Positions 18,222 to 28,402 of a stretch of DNA of 64,000 nucleotides are shown piece by piece (position 1 is the stretch's first letter; each line of letters begins with the position of its first letter). This DNA is from an uncultured Clostridium sp. (GTDB lineage: Bacteria; Bacillota; Clostridia; TANB77; CAG-508), in contig CANBHY010000003.1 of the NCBI GenBank assembly GCA_947368535.1, forward strand, positions 62,001 to 126,000, in the 5' to 3' direction. The notes under the pieces were generated by a model, which was not told where the DNA came from, made no database searches, and saw only the letters and a list, made by a program, of their open reading frames with translations. The translations under genes and the position numbers were made by a program.

Positions 18222-20807
18222 ATGTTACAACTTAAAAATATAACAAAAGATTATTTATCAGGAGATCAAACAGTACATGCATTAAAAGGAATTGATATAG
18301 AATTTAGAAAATCAGAATTTGTTTCTATTTTAGGACCTAGTGGTTGTGGTAAAACAACATTACTTAATATAATTGGTGGATTAGATAGATATACTAGTGG
18401 AGATTTAATCATTAATGGTAAGTCTACTAAAGAATTTAAAGATAGAGATTGGGATGCATATAGAAATTATTCGGTAGGATTTGTATTTCAAAGCTATAAT
18501 TTAATACCGCATCAAACAGTTTTAGCAAATGTTGAATTAGCTCTTACTTTATCAGGAGTAGGAAAAAAGGAAAGAAAACAAAAAGCAATAAAGGCTTTAG
18601 AAGATGTTGGATTAAAAGAACAAATTCATAAAAAACCGAATCAATTATCAGGTGGACAAATGCAAAGAGTGGCAATTGCTAGAGCTTTAGTTAATGATCC
18701 AGATATTATTTTAGCAGATGAACCTACAGGTGCATTAGATACTGAGACTAGTGTTCAAATTATGGAAATATTGAAAGATATTTCTAAAGATAAATTGATT
18801 GTTATGGTTACACACAATCCAGACTTGGCAGAAAAGTATTCTTCTAGAGTAATAAAAGCTCTTGATGGCAAAGTAATTAGCGATTCTAATCCATATACAG
18901 AAGATGATAAGAAAAATGAAGGCGAGTTGAAAGCAAAATCAGGAAAAACATCAATGAACTTTTTAACTGCTTTATCATTGAGTTTAAATAATTTAATGAC
19001 TAAAAAAGGGAGAACATTTTTAACTGCTTTTGCTGGAAGTATTGGTATAATAGGTATTGCACTTATATTATCATTATCTCATGGTGTTAATGATTATATT
19101 GCTAAAGTTCAAGAAGATACTTTATCAAATTATCCATTAACAATTTATGAAGAAAGTGTTGACGCTTCTTCAATTATGGAAGTATTTATGAATGATGAAG
19201 ATAAAGAGTATAATGATGATAAAATTCATTCAAAACAATTAGTAGGAAAAGTATTTGATAAAATTTCTAAAGAGGTTCAAAGAAATAATTTAAAGGATTT
19301 TAAGAAATATATTGATGAAACAGATAATGATGTAAAAAAATATTCGAATGCTGTTCAATATGGATATAACTTAACGCTTAATGTATATAAAGAAAATACA
19401 GATGAAGGAGCAATACAAGTAAATCCTTCTACTACATTTCAAAAATTAGGTATGACAGAATCTTCTGATGAATCAATGTATATGATGGGAAATTCTATGG
19501 ATGTTTGGGCTGAAATGATGGATAATGATGAATTACTAAAATCACAATATGATGTTATTTCAGGTAAATGGCCAGAAAAATATAATGAAGTAATGCTTAT
19601 TGTAAATGAAAATAATGAAATAAGTGATTATACTTTATATTCATTAGGAATAAAAAATCAAAATGAACTTACTGAAAAAATGCATAAAATTATGGCAGGT
19701 GAGCAAATTGAAGAATTGCAAGATGAAAGTTATAGTAGTGAAGATTTTATAGGATTAACATATAAAGTTCTTTTAAATACTGATTATTATTCAAAACAAG
19801 GAACTACATGGTCAAATAGAAGAAATGACGAGACATATTTAAAAGAAAGAATAGCGAATGCACAAGAAGTAAAAATTGTTGGTGTAGTAAAACCTAAAGA
19901 GGAAGCTACAGCTACTTCAATGGGAGATGTTGGAATAATAGGATATAGAAAAGAACTTACTGAGTACATTATAAATAAAATAAATGAAACAGAAATTGCC
20001 GAAGAACAACGTGATAATCCAAATATTAATGTGTTTACAGGAAAAGAATTTACAGTATCAGGAGAGGGAAGCAGTAATGGTTTTGACTATTCAAGTTTAA
20101 GTCCAGAAGAACAAGCTAATATGGCTAATCTTTCACAAGAAGAGTTAGCGGGTGTTATTGCGTCATATACAGATATGTCTAACTCAACATATGAAGAAAA
20201 TTTAAGTAAATTAGGTATTTGTGATTTAGATTCGCCATCTTCAATTAGTATTTATCCAATTGATTTTGAAAGCAAAGATAAAATAATAGCAGATATAGAA
20301 AAGTATAATGAACAAAAAAGAAGTGAAGGAAAAGAAAATGATGTAATTCAATATACAGATATGGTAGCAACAATGATGACATCTGTGACAGTTATTGTAA
20401 ATATGATTAGCTACGTATTAATTGCTTTTGTATCAATTTCGTTAATTGTTTCATCAATAATGATTGGAATTATAACATATATATCTGTACTTGAACGTAT
20501 TAAAGAAATTGGAATTTTGCGTAGTATAGGAGCATCTAAAAAGGATATATCTAGAGTGTTTAATGCAGAAACATTTATTGTTGGATTAGTAGCAGGATTA
20601 ATAGGAATAGGAGTTACAGTGTTATTAAACTTCCCAATAAATTCGGTTATTAAAAATGTTGCGGATGTATCAAATCTTGCCAAACTACCTGTAGCTGGAG
20701 CTGTTGTATTAATAGTTATAAGTATGTTACTTACAATAATTGCTGGCTTAATACCAGCTAAGATAGCAAGTAAAAAAGATCCAGTAGAGGCGTTAAGAAG
20801 TGAATAA
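18222..20807 (+). CDS. MacB-type ABC exporter, ATPase-permease fusion
   Basis: 861 aa with the start at MLQLKNITKDYLSGD (AAAGGAG just upstream). Residues 1-225 are a LolD/MacB-type ATPase: Walker A GPSGCGKTT, Q-loop FVFQSYN, signature LSGGQMQRVAIARA, Walker B ILADEPTGALD. A first membrane helix (about 265-290) is followed by a large extracytoplasmic domain and three C-terminal FtsX helices (SYVLIAFVSISLIVSSIMIG onward). This is the mechanotransmission exporter plan with both parts in one chain, used for peptide or lipoprotein export and antimicrobial-peptide resistance. No two-component or BceRS-like genes are adjacent, and the substrate is unknown. Confidence 0.92.
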   Translation: MLQLKNITKDYLSGDQTVHALKGIDIEFRKSEFVSILGPSGCGKTTLLNIIGGLDRYTSGDLIINGKSTKEFKDRDWDAYRNYSVGFVFQSYNLIPHQTVLANVELALTLSGVGKKERKQKAIKALEDVGLKEQIHKKPNQLSGGQMQRVAIARALVNDPDIILADEPTGALDTETSVQIMEILKDISKDKLIVMVTHNPDLAEKYSSRVIKALDGKVISDSNPYTEDDKKNEGELKAKSGKTSMNFLTALSLSLNNLMTKKGRTFLTAFAGSIGIIGIALILSLSHGVNDYIAKVQEDTLSNYPLTIYEESVDASSIMEVFMNDEDKEYNDDKIHSKQLVGKVFDKISKEVQRNNLKDFKKYIDETDNDVKKYSNAVQYGYNLTLNVYKENTDEGAIQVNPSTTFQKLGMTESSDESMYMMGNSMDVWAEMMDNDELLKSQYDVISGKWPEKYNEVMLIVNENNEISDYTLYSLGIKNQNELTEKMHKIMAGEQIEELQDESYSSEDFIGLTYKVLLNTDYYSKQGTTWSNRRNDETYLKERIANAQEVKIVGVVKPKEEATATSMGDVGIIGYRKELTEYIINKINETEIAEEQRDNPNINVFTGKEFTVSGEGSSNGFDYSSLSPEEQANMANLSQEELAGVIASYTDMSNSTYEENLSKLGICDLDSPSSISIYPIDFESKDKIIADIEKYNEQKRSEGKENDVIQYTDMVATMMTSVTVIVNMISYVLIAFVSISLIVSSIMIGIITYISVLERIKEIGILRSIGASKKDISRVFNAETFIVGLVAGLIGIGVTVLLNFPINSVIKNVADVSNLAKLPVAGAVVLIVISMLLTIIAGLIPAKIASKKDPVEALRSE

Positions 20808-20813
20808 TGTATA

Positions 20814-20847
20814 AAAAAATAAGAGTATTTTTATACTCTTATTTTTC
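20814..20847 (+). terminator. Intrinsic terminator
   Basis: AATAAGAGTAT (20818-20828), TTTT loop, ATACTCTTATT (20833-20843), then T residues. Confidence 0.85.
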
Positions 20848-20973
20848 ATGTTATCTAAAAAGTGATATTTTTTAACAAATTAAGTGGTTTCAAATTGTTT
20901 AAAAATTGATAGCAAACAAATATACTGTACACATAAAAAATCAAAATAAAAGTATTTTGTAAACCTTGAAATT

Positions 20974-21198
20974 ATATCCACAAGAATATGAAAAAATGTA
21001 TGTCGAAAAATAGCGATGAAATAGGTTGTTCACAGACTTATCCACATTATCCACAAGTAACTAAATGAATAAAAATGTGTTACAAAAAGTTTACGTAATA
21101 GAGTAAAATGCCTAGATATCAAGGTTTAATTTTTATAAACTGTGTAACAAAGATATTACAGAGAGCTTTAACATCAAAGCTTATAGACTTTATCCACA
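20974..21198 (+). promoter_or_regulatory. Cluster of DnaA-box-like 9-mers
   Basis: Three perfect TTATCCACA boxes at 21038-21046, 21047-21055 (tandem, no gap) and 21190-21198; a TTGTTCACA variant at 21026-21034; and ATATCCACA with one mismatch at 20974-20982. All point the same way and lie in a roughly 400-base AT-rich non-coding stretch before the glyS promoter. DnaA binding is the likely role. There is no dnaA, dnaN, rpmH or strand switch nearby, so this is more likely a regulatory or titration cluster than oriC. I see no gene in 20848-21250. Confidence 0.65.
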
Positions 21199-21250
21199 GA
21201 TAAAGATGTGAAATTATGTGTAAAAATTTAAATGATAAAAATACTACAAG

Positions 21251-21279
21251 TTGACAATAATGAATAAAGATGTTAGAAT
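21251..21279 (+). promoter_or_regulatory. glyS promoter
   Basis: TTGACA (21251-21256), a 17-nt spacer and TAGAAT (21274-21279). Confidence 0.75.
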
Positions 21280-21284
21280 AGGAA

Positions 21285-21490
21285 CATATTAATAATGCGT
21301 TGAAGAAGAGAGAATATAAAATTTTATCTAAAGAGAGCTAGATTAGGTGAAAGCTAGTGTTAAAATTTATAGGATGGAGCTTTGGAGCATATTTAAATTA
21401 AGGTGGATCTGATTTATGATCAATTAGGGTGGAACCGCGGAGATAGTATCTTTCGTCCCTTGCGTATAGCAAGGACGAAAGATTTTTTGT
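21285..21490 (+). promoter_or_regulatory. T-box leader of glyS with terminator
   Basis: T-box core AGGGTGGAACCGCGG at 21426-21440. Stem I shows AAGAGAG...GGTGAAAG apical motifs, and a TAAAATTTATA strand is followed by GGA (21372-21374), a plausible glycine specifier codon. The terminator is ATCTTTCGTCC (21448-21458) with GGACGAAAGAT (21473-21483) and a T run. Confidence 0.92.
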
Positions 21491-21536
21491 TTTGTTCTTG
21501 CTTATAGCAAAATTTATTATTTTAGGAGGAATGAAA

Positions 21537-22919
21537 ATGGTAAAATCAATGGAAGAAATCGTAAATTTATGTAAGGCAAGAGGATATATATATCCTGGCT
21601 CTGAAATCTATGGAGGACTTGCTAATACATGGGATTATGGACCTTTAGGTGTTGAGTATAAAAACAACATCAAAAATGCTTGGAGAAAAAAATTTGTTCA
21701 AGAGTGTAAATATAATGATGGCTTAGATGCAGCAATTTTAATGAATCCTCAAACTTGGGTTGCTTCTGGACATGTTGGTGGTTTTTCTGATCCATTAATT
21801 GATTGTAAAGAATGTAAAACGAGACACAGAGCTGATAAGCTAATTGAAGAATGGGCTCATGAACAAGGAAAAGATATGATAGCAGATGGAATGACAGAGG
21901 AAGAATTAGTTAGTTTTATTAAAGATAATAAAATTCCTTGTCCATCTTGTGGAAAGACTAATTTTACAGATATTAGAAAATTTAATTTAATGTTTAAAAC
22001 ATTTCAGGGTGTTACAGAAGATGCTAAAGCTGAAATTTATTTAAGACCTGAAACTGCACAAGGTATATTTGTTAATTTTAAAAATGTTCTTCGTACAAGT
22101 AGAAGAAAAATGCCAATGGGTATTGCTCAAATAGGTAAATCTTTTAGAAATGAAATTACACCAGGTAACTTTACTTTTAGAACAAGAGAATTTGAACAAA
22201 TGGAACTTGAATTTTTCTGTAAGCCAGGTACTGATTTAGAGTGGCATGCTTATTGGAAAAAATTCTGTGAAGATTGGCTTTTAAGTTTAGGTATGAAAAA
22301 AGAAAATATACGTTTAAGAGATCATTCACCAGAAGAACTTTCTCATTATAGTAATGCTACAACTGATATAGAATTTTTATTCCCATTTGGTTGGGGAGAA
22401 CTTTGGGGAATTGCTGATAGAACAGATTTTGATTTAAAACAGCATCAAGAATTTTCTAAACAAGATATGATGTATTTAGATCAAGAAACAGGTGAAAAGT
22501 ATATTCCTTATTGTATAGAACCATCACTTGGTGCTGATAGAGTTGCACTTGCATTTTTATGTAATAGTTATGAACAAGAAGAAGTTGCAGAAGGTGATAT
22601 TCGTACAGTATTAAAATTACATCCTGCATTAGCTCCTTATAAAGTAGCTGTACTTCCTTTATCTAAAAAATTAAGTGATAAGGCAACAGATGTGTATGAA
22701 AAGCTTTCTAAATCTTTTATGTGTGATTATGATGAAGCTGGAAGCATTGGTAAGAGATATAGAAGAGAAGATGAAATAGGTACACCTTATTGCATAACTG
22801 TTGATTTTGATACTTTAGAAGATGAATCAGTGACAATTAGAGATAGAGATACAATGGAACAAGTAAGAGTTAAAATTAATGAACTTGAAGCTTGGATTAG
22901 TGAAAAAATTAAATTTTAA
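21537..22919 (+). CDS. glyS: Glycyl-tRNA synthetase (alpha2 type)
   Basis: 460 aa, the size of the one-chain dimeric GlyRS. The start at 21537 ([11 protein letters not shown]) is 7 bases from AGGAGG; the in-frame ATG at 21531 is only one base away, too close. Seen: [20 protein letters not shown], a CxxC-type zinc element (CKECKTRH and CPSCGK), class II motif 2 in [20 protein letters not shown], motif 3 in [15 protein letters not shown], and the anticodon-binding domain from about 365. It is expressed under the T-box leader. Confidence 0.96.
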   Translation: MVKSMEEIVNLCKARGYIYPGSEIYGGLANTWDYGPLGVEYKNNIKNAWRKKFVQECKYNDGLDAAILMNPQTWVASGHVGGFSDPLIDCKECKTRHRADKLIEEWAHEQGKDMIADGMTEEELVSFIKDNKIPCPSCGKTNFTDIRKFNLMFKTFQGVTEDAKAEIYLRPETAQGIFVNFKNVLRTSRRKMPMGIAQIGKSFRNEITPGNFTFRTREFEQMELEFFCKPGTDLEWHAYWKKFCEDWLLSLGMKKENIRLRDHSPEELSHYSNATTDIEFLFPFGWGELWGIADRTDFDLKQHQEFSKQDMMYLDQETGEKYIPYCIEPSLGADRVALAFLCNSYEQEEVAEGDIRTVLKLHPALAPYKVAVLPLSKKLSDKATDVYEKLSKSFMCDYDEAGSIGKRYRREDEIGTPYCITVDFDTLEDESVTIRDRDTMEQVRVKINELEAWISEKIKF

Positions 22920-22932
22920 TTAGTTTATAAAA

Positions 22933-22968
22933 CAAAATGCTCTCCGGTTTTATACGGAGAGCCTTTTG
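22933..22968 (+). terminator. Intrinsic terminator of glyS
   Basis: GCTCTCCG (22939-22946) pairs with CGGAGAGC (22955-22962), followed by CTTTTG. Confidence 0.75.
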
Positions 22969-23016
22969 TTGCTCAAGAGAGCTTGATTTGACTGGAAAAT
23001 AGCTTATAAGCAGAGC

Positions 23017-23490
23017 TTATGCTTCCAAAAGCTTGGACCAGTCCATTGCTTCGGGTTTCATTACGGGTTCATTGAGTTCCATTTCGCAGCTTCCACATCC
23101 GTGAGGACAACTGTTGTAATACATGATGCTGCCTTTCTTGTGATTGCCGTCATCTACCAGATATGTAGTCTGTGTTTGGGGATAGCGGTAAATGATATAC
23201 TGATATGGAGTGAAATCTTTGACCTTAAAAACTATGGCCTCTATATATTCCACTTCTATTCTGCTGTTCAGCGTTTTCGTTCCTTCAATCAGGTAGACGG
23301 TGAACACATCATTGTACATATTGGGGTAGAGACCTTTCATGTTGCGTGATCCGGCGGAGATAAAGAACCTGTCTGTTTCAGGATCCTCTCTAATCTCCAC
23401 AGGTGAGTTTTCGAGGCCGTAGGATTTTAAAAATTCCTCAATCCGTTTCCTAAGGTCTACCAGTTCCATTCTCGGTAATATTTCTCTCAT
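23017..23490 (-). CDS. Unknown Cys-containing protein in a higher-GC island
   Basis: 157 aa if started at MREILPRMELVD (23490), which has AAGGAGG about 7 bases upstream. An in-frame ATG at 23580 with AAGGGGG would add 30 basic residues and cannot be excluded. The C-terminal part contains CPHGCGSCE, a possible metal or thiol site. The central part is beta-rich (EYIEAIVFKVKDF, YQYIIYRYPQ). GC content and codon use differ from glyS and trpS on either side, and CGG is used as Arg in KRIEE. I recognise no family. It is a likely acquired single gene on the opposite strand to its neighbours. Confidence 0.65.
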   Translation of the reverse strand: MREILPRMELVDLRKRIEEFLKSYGLENSPVEIREDPETDRFFISAGSRNMKGLYPNMYNDVFTVYLIEGTKTLNSRIEVEYIEAIVFKVKDFTPYQYIIYRYPQTQTTYLVDDGNHKKGSIMYYNSCPHGCGSCEMELNEPVMKPEAMDWSKLLEA

Positions 23491-23846
23491 TGTAGAAACC
23501 TCCTTTTTTTGATCTTTGGGTGATGATTTGAAAAACTTTGAAAACATGGTTGACAAGTATTTTCTACATAAGTTTCCCATAAATGAATCCCCCTTGAATG
23601 GTATGAAATTTATACTATTATAATATACCACATTATGTAAACAAAGTAAACAATAAACGCTTAATTTACATAAAATAAAAGATAAATATTGTAAAATTAC
23701 TTTAAATACAGTATAATAGAAGAGATTTTAAACGAAGGAATAAAGTTATATGTTAAGATTTAAAGAAAAGCGATGGTATCTTTTATTTGATTTTAAGAAT
23801 TTAAAAATAAATTGATAGTAAAATTAAATAAAAGGAGAAAAATAAT

Positions 23847-24857
23847 ATGAGTAAAAAAATAATGTTAACAGGTGATAGACCAACTGGAAGACTTCATATA
23901 GGTCATTACTTTGGCTCACTTAAAAATAGAGTTAAAATGCAAACGCAAGTGGATGAGTGCTATATTTTAGTAGCAGATGTTCAAGCATTGACAGATAATT
24001 TTAATAATCCAGAAAAGGTAAGAAATAATGTAAGGGAAGTTGTTATAGATTATTTATCAGTTGGTATTGATCCTAATAAGGCTACTATATATTTACAGTC
24101 TGAAATTTCTGAAGTTGCAGAGCTTACAGTTTTTTATTCTAATTTAGTAACTGTTGCAAGACTTGAAAGAAATCCAACAGTTAAAACCGAAATTGCTCAA
24201 AAAAGAGAATTATTCTCTGAAAGTGTTACATATGGCTTTTTAGGATATCCCGTAAGCCAGGCAGCAGATATAACAGCGTTTGATGCAACTATTGTTCCAG
24301 TGGGCGAAGATCAATTACCTTTAATAGAACAATGTAGAGAAATTGTTAGAAAATTTAATAGTATTTATGGAGAAGTATTAAGAGAACCAGAAGCAGTTCT
24401 TTCATCTACAAAGAGAATAAAAGGATTAGATGGAAATGAAAAGATGGGGAAATCTTTAGGAAATGCAATATATCTTTCCGACTCAGAAGAAGAAATTACT
24501 AGAAAAGTTATGGGAGCTGTTACTGATCCTAATAGAATAAGAAAAGATGATAAAGGGAATCCTGATGTATGTATGGTTGCTTATTATCATAATTTATTTA
24601 GCAATGAAGAAGAATGTAGTAAAGTTTGTGAAGAGTGTAAGCTTGGTGAAAGAGGATGTGTTGCTTGTAAAAAACAACTTGCTAATAATATTATAGAATT
24701 TTTAAGACCTATGAGGGAAAAGAGAGCTTATTATGAAGCTCATCTAGAAGAGGTTGATAAGATTTTATATGAAGGAACTTTGAAGGCTAAGAAGAAGGCA
24801 GAATCTACTATGGCTAATGTAAAAAAAGCTATGAGGTTAGATTATTTTCAAAAATAA
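23847..24857 (+). CDS. trpS: Tryptophanyl-tRNA synthetase
   Basis: 336 aa class Ic synthetase. HIGH-type motif in GRLHIGHYFGSL (about 13-24), KMSKS-type motif in GNEKMGKSLGN (about 197-207), and a Cys-rich patch CEECKLGERGCVACKK (about 260-275) found in part of the family. AAAGGAG precedes the ATG. No T-box is seen upstream, unlike aspS and glyS here. The cupin and obgE genes follow with gaps of about 10 bases, suggesting one operon. Confidence 0.95.
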   Translation: MSKKIMLTGDRPTGRLHIGHYFGSLKNRVKMQTQVDECYILVADVQALTDNFNNPEKVRNNVREVVIDYLSVGIDPNKATIYLQSEISEVAELTVFYSNLVTVARLERNPTVKTEIAQKRELFSESVTYGFLGYPVSQAADITAFDATIVPVGEDQLPLIEQCREIVRKFNSIYGEVLREPEAVLSSTKRIKGLDGNEKMGKSLGNAIYLSDSEEEITRKVMGAVTDPNRIRKDDKGNPDVCMVAYYHNLFSNEEECSKVCEECKLGERGCVACKKQLANNIIEFLRPMREKRAYYEAHLEEVDKILYEGTLKAKKKAESTMANVKKAMRLDYFQK

Positions 24858-24867
24858 GAGGTAGAAA

Positions 24868-26513
<1,646 letters not shown>

Positions 26514-26526
26514 AAATAAAATTATG

Positions 26527-26563
26527 AAAAGAGTGCGATTTTTTAAAAGTCGCACTCTTTTCT
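26527..26563. terminator. Bidirectional intrinsic terminator
   Basis: AAAAGAGTGCGA (26527-26538) pairs with TCGCACTCTTTT (26550-26561) between convergent obgE and the gene at 26600. Confidence 0.85.
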
Positions 26564-26599
26564 TCAAATCGGAGGTGTATATTTTTAAAATTTAAAAAT

Positions 26600-27472
26600 T
26601 TAATTTTCATCTTCGTTGAAATTTAGACTTGTTTTAATAAGTTTAACAATTTTTGCAAATGCTGTTTTAGCACCTTTGAATAAAGCGTCAAAGAAAGAAG
26701 CAGCTTTTTCCATTGGTGTGGCAGTAGTAGTTTCAATAAGAGATTTTTCTTCTGTGTTTTCTTCTATAGGAATATCTTTTACAATTGAATTTACGTATAA
26801 AGATCCTGTAGTTACTTTATCATCATCAAAGGCTTTTACTGATTCGGCTTTTGCTTTTTCTGTTATTTTAGAGAATGCTTCAAAAGGTGATTCTTGTGGC
26901 TCTTCAGCTTTAATTACAGCTTTTTTGAAAACATTTTGGCTTTCAGCATTTAGATTAATTTGTGTAACAATAGTGTCATCAGGAATAGCTTGCTTACTAA
27001 TGTTTTCTAAATCGATAGTTTTATAAAATTCTACAGAATTTGAAGAAACAACAGAAGATTCTAAAATATCATTTTCAGATTCTGGTTCTTCTTTTTCTTC
27101 TTCATGATAAAACATATCAAAATTTACATTTTTAGTTGTATCAGCTAGTGTTTTGAAAGAAAGTACTTCTTCGTTTTCTTTAATTGGTAATATGTAATTA
27201 GATGAGTTATTATTGTCCCAATTTCCATTATCATCTCTAAAACAAAATTGAAGATTAGTATTTGAATCTATTTTAATTGTAGCTAAATAACCAAATGTAG
27301 ATGGCTTCATTTTTATTTCAGTTTGTTTTTCCCAATTGCTTCCATATCCATAAGAAATGTAAACGTCTTTTGTTAAATTATCTGAAAAAAGGAAGCCTTT
27401 ATATAACAATACAATCTCTGAATCCTCATAAACAGTATCTTTATTAATGTATATATCTTTTGTAAAATCCAT
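26600..27472 (-). CDS. CBM25-like carbohydrate-binding protein with low-complexity tail
   Basis: 290 aa, no signal peptide. Residues 1-95 resemble a CBM25/26 starch-binding module: KDVYISYGYGSNWEKQTEIK and QFCFRDDNGNWDNNNSSNY, with the aromatic residues that contact glucans in known members. A long Glu/Ser/Asn-rich region follows, and then an amphipathic C terminus (ASFFDALFKGAKTAFAKIVK). The lack of a secretion signal suggests an intracellular role, for example glycogen association; this is inference. AGGAG precedes the ATG. Confidence 0.7.
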   Translation of the reverse strand: MDFTKDIYINKDTVYEDSEIVLLYKGFLFSDNLTKDVYISYGYGSNWEKQTEIKMKPSTFGYLATIKIDSNTNLQFCFRDDNGNWDNNNSSNYILPIKENEEVLSFKTLADTTKNVNFDMFYHEEEKEEPESENDILESSVVSSNSVEFYKTIDLENISKQAIPDDTIVTQINLNAESQNVFKKAVIKAEEPQESPFEAFSKITEKAKAESVKAFDDDKVTTGSLYVNSIVKDIPIEENTEEKSLIETTTATPMEKAASFFDALFKGAKTAFAKIVKLIKTSLNFNEDEN

Positions 27473-27633
27473 ATTATTCTCCTAAATATATTAATTTGTG
27501 ATAATTATATTATTTAATTCTAACTTTTTCAACAAAATATTATGTCAATAAAATTATATTTTAGTTACAAAATGTCAGAAAGGAGACAAAAGGATAACAA
27601 AAAAGTAACAAAAGTAAAAAAGAAAATTTTTGT

Positions 27634-27662
27634 TTGACAAACAAAGGTTTATATGGTATTAT
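27634..27662 (+). promoter_or_regulatory. lexA promoter with candidate LexA box
   Basis: TTGACA (27634-27639), a 17-nt spacer and TATTAT (27657-27662). AAACAAAGGTTT (27639-27650) is a palindromic AAAC-N4-GTTT element like the LexA box, weaker than that at dinB, consistent with autorepression. Confidence 0.6.
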
Positions 27663-27687
27663 CATTTTGAAAATAAAATTAGGAGTG

Positions 27688-28356
27688 ATGAAAGTGAAGA
27701 AAAAAGATCCAAATGCCTTAAATAAAAGAGAGAAAGCTATACTTAGATTTATAGAAAAACAAATAAAATTAAAAGGGTATCCACCATCAGTTAGAGAAAT
27801 TGGTAAAGCTGTTGATTTAAAATCTACTGCTACTGTACATGGGTATTTAAACCAATTAGAAGAAAAAGGTTATATTAAAAAAGAACAACAAAAGGGTAGA
27901 ACTTTAAAACTATTAAAAGGAGGAGCATTAGAAGGACAAGAAACTTTTACTCCTGAAGATAAACCAGTTTATTCTGAAAAAGAGTTAGTAGAAGTTCCTG
28001 TAATAGGTAAAATTACTGCCGGTGCACCAATATTAGCTGTAGAAAACATAACAGATACTTTTCCTATTCCAATTGACTTTGTCGGAAATTCAGAAAGTTT
28101 TATGCTTACTGTTAGAGGTGAAAGTATGATTGAAGCCGGTATTTTGGATGGAGACTATATATTAGTTAAAAAACAAAATGTAGCTAATAATGGAGAAATA
28201 GTAGTTGCTCTAATCGAAGATGAAGCTACAGTAAAAACTTTTTATAAAGAAAAAGATTATATAAGATTGCAACCAGAAAATTCTACAATGGATCCAATAA
28301 TCGTTCCTGATTGTAAAATACTTGGAAAAGTTGCTGGAGTATTTAGAAAGATGTAA
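27688..28356 (+). CDS. lexA: SOS repressor LexA
   Basis: 223 aa. The N-terminal winged helix ([20 protein letters not shown]) binds SOS boxes. The peptidase domain shows the Ala-Gly self-cleavage site (ITAGAPILA), the catalytic Ser in [15 protein letters not shown] and the Lys in EDEATVKTF. The ATG at 27688 is very close to AGGAG, and the GTG at 27694 has better spacing, so the start could be two codons later. A candidate operator lies in its promoter and a better one lies before dinB. Confidence 0.95.
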   Translation: MKVKKKDPNALNKREKAILRFIEKQIKLKGYPPSVREIGKAVDLKSTATVHGYLNQLEEKGYIKKEQQKGRTLKLLKGGALEGQETFTPEDKPVYSEKELVEVPVIGKITAGAPILAVENITDTFPIPIDFVGNSESFMLTVRGESMIEAGILDGDYILVKKQNVANNGEIVVALIEDEATVKTFYKEKDYIRLQPENSTMDPIIVPDCKILGKVAGVFRKM

Positions 28357-28369
28357 TATAGTAATATAA

Positions 28370-28397
28370 AAGCGAAGTGATTAAACACTTCGCTTAT
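28370..28397. terminator. Bidirectional intrinsic terminator
   Basis: AAGCGAAGTG (28370-28379) pairs with CACTTCGCTT (28386-28395) between convergent lexA and mutS2. Confidence 0.8.
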
Positions 28398-28402
28398 TAA
28401 TT

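Noticed and set aside
18074-18230. Small GTG-started frame after the island gene, with GAGGAGG upstream
   Set aside because: It runs through the terminator at 18094-18125 and the promoter of the ABC exporter, so it is not a credible gene.
20848-21250. Chromosomal origin at the DnaA-box cluster
   Set aside because: No dnaA, dnaN, rpmH or gidA-type neighbours and no change in gene direction; a regulatory or titration cluster is more likely.
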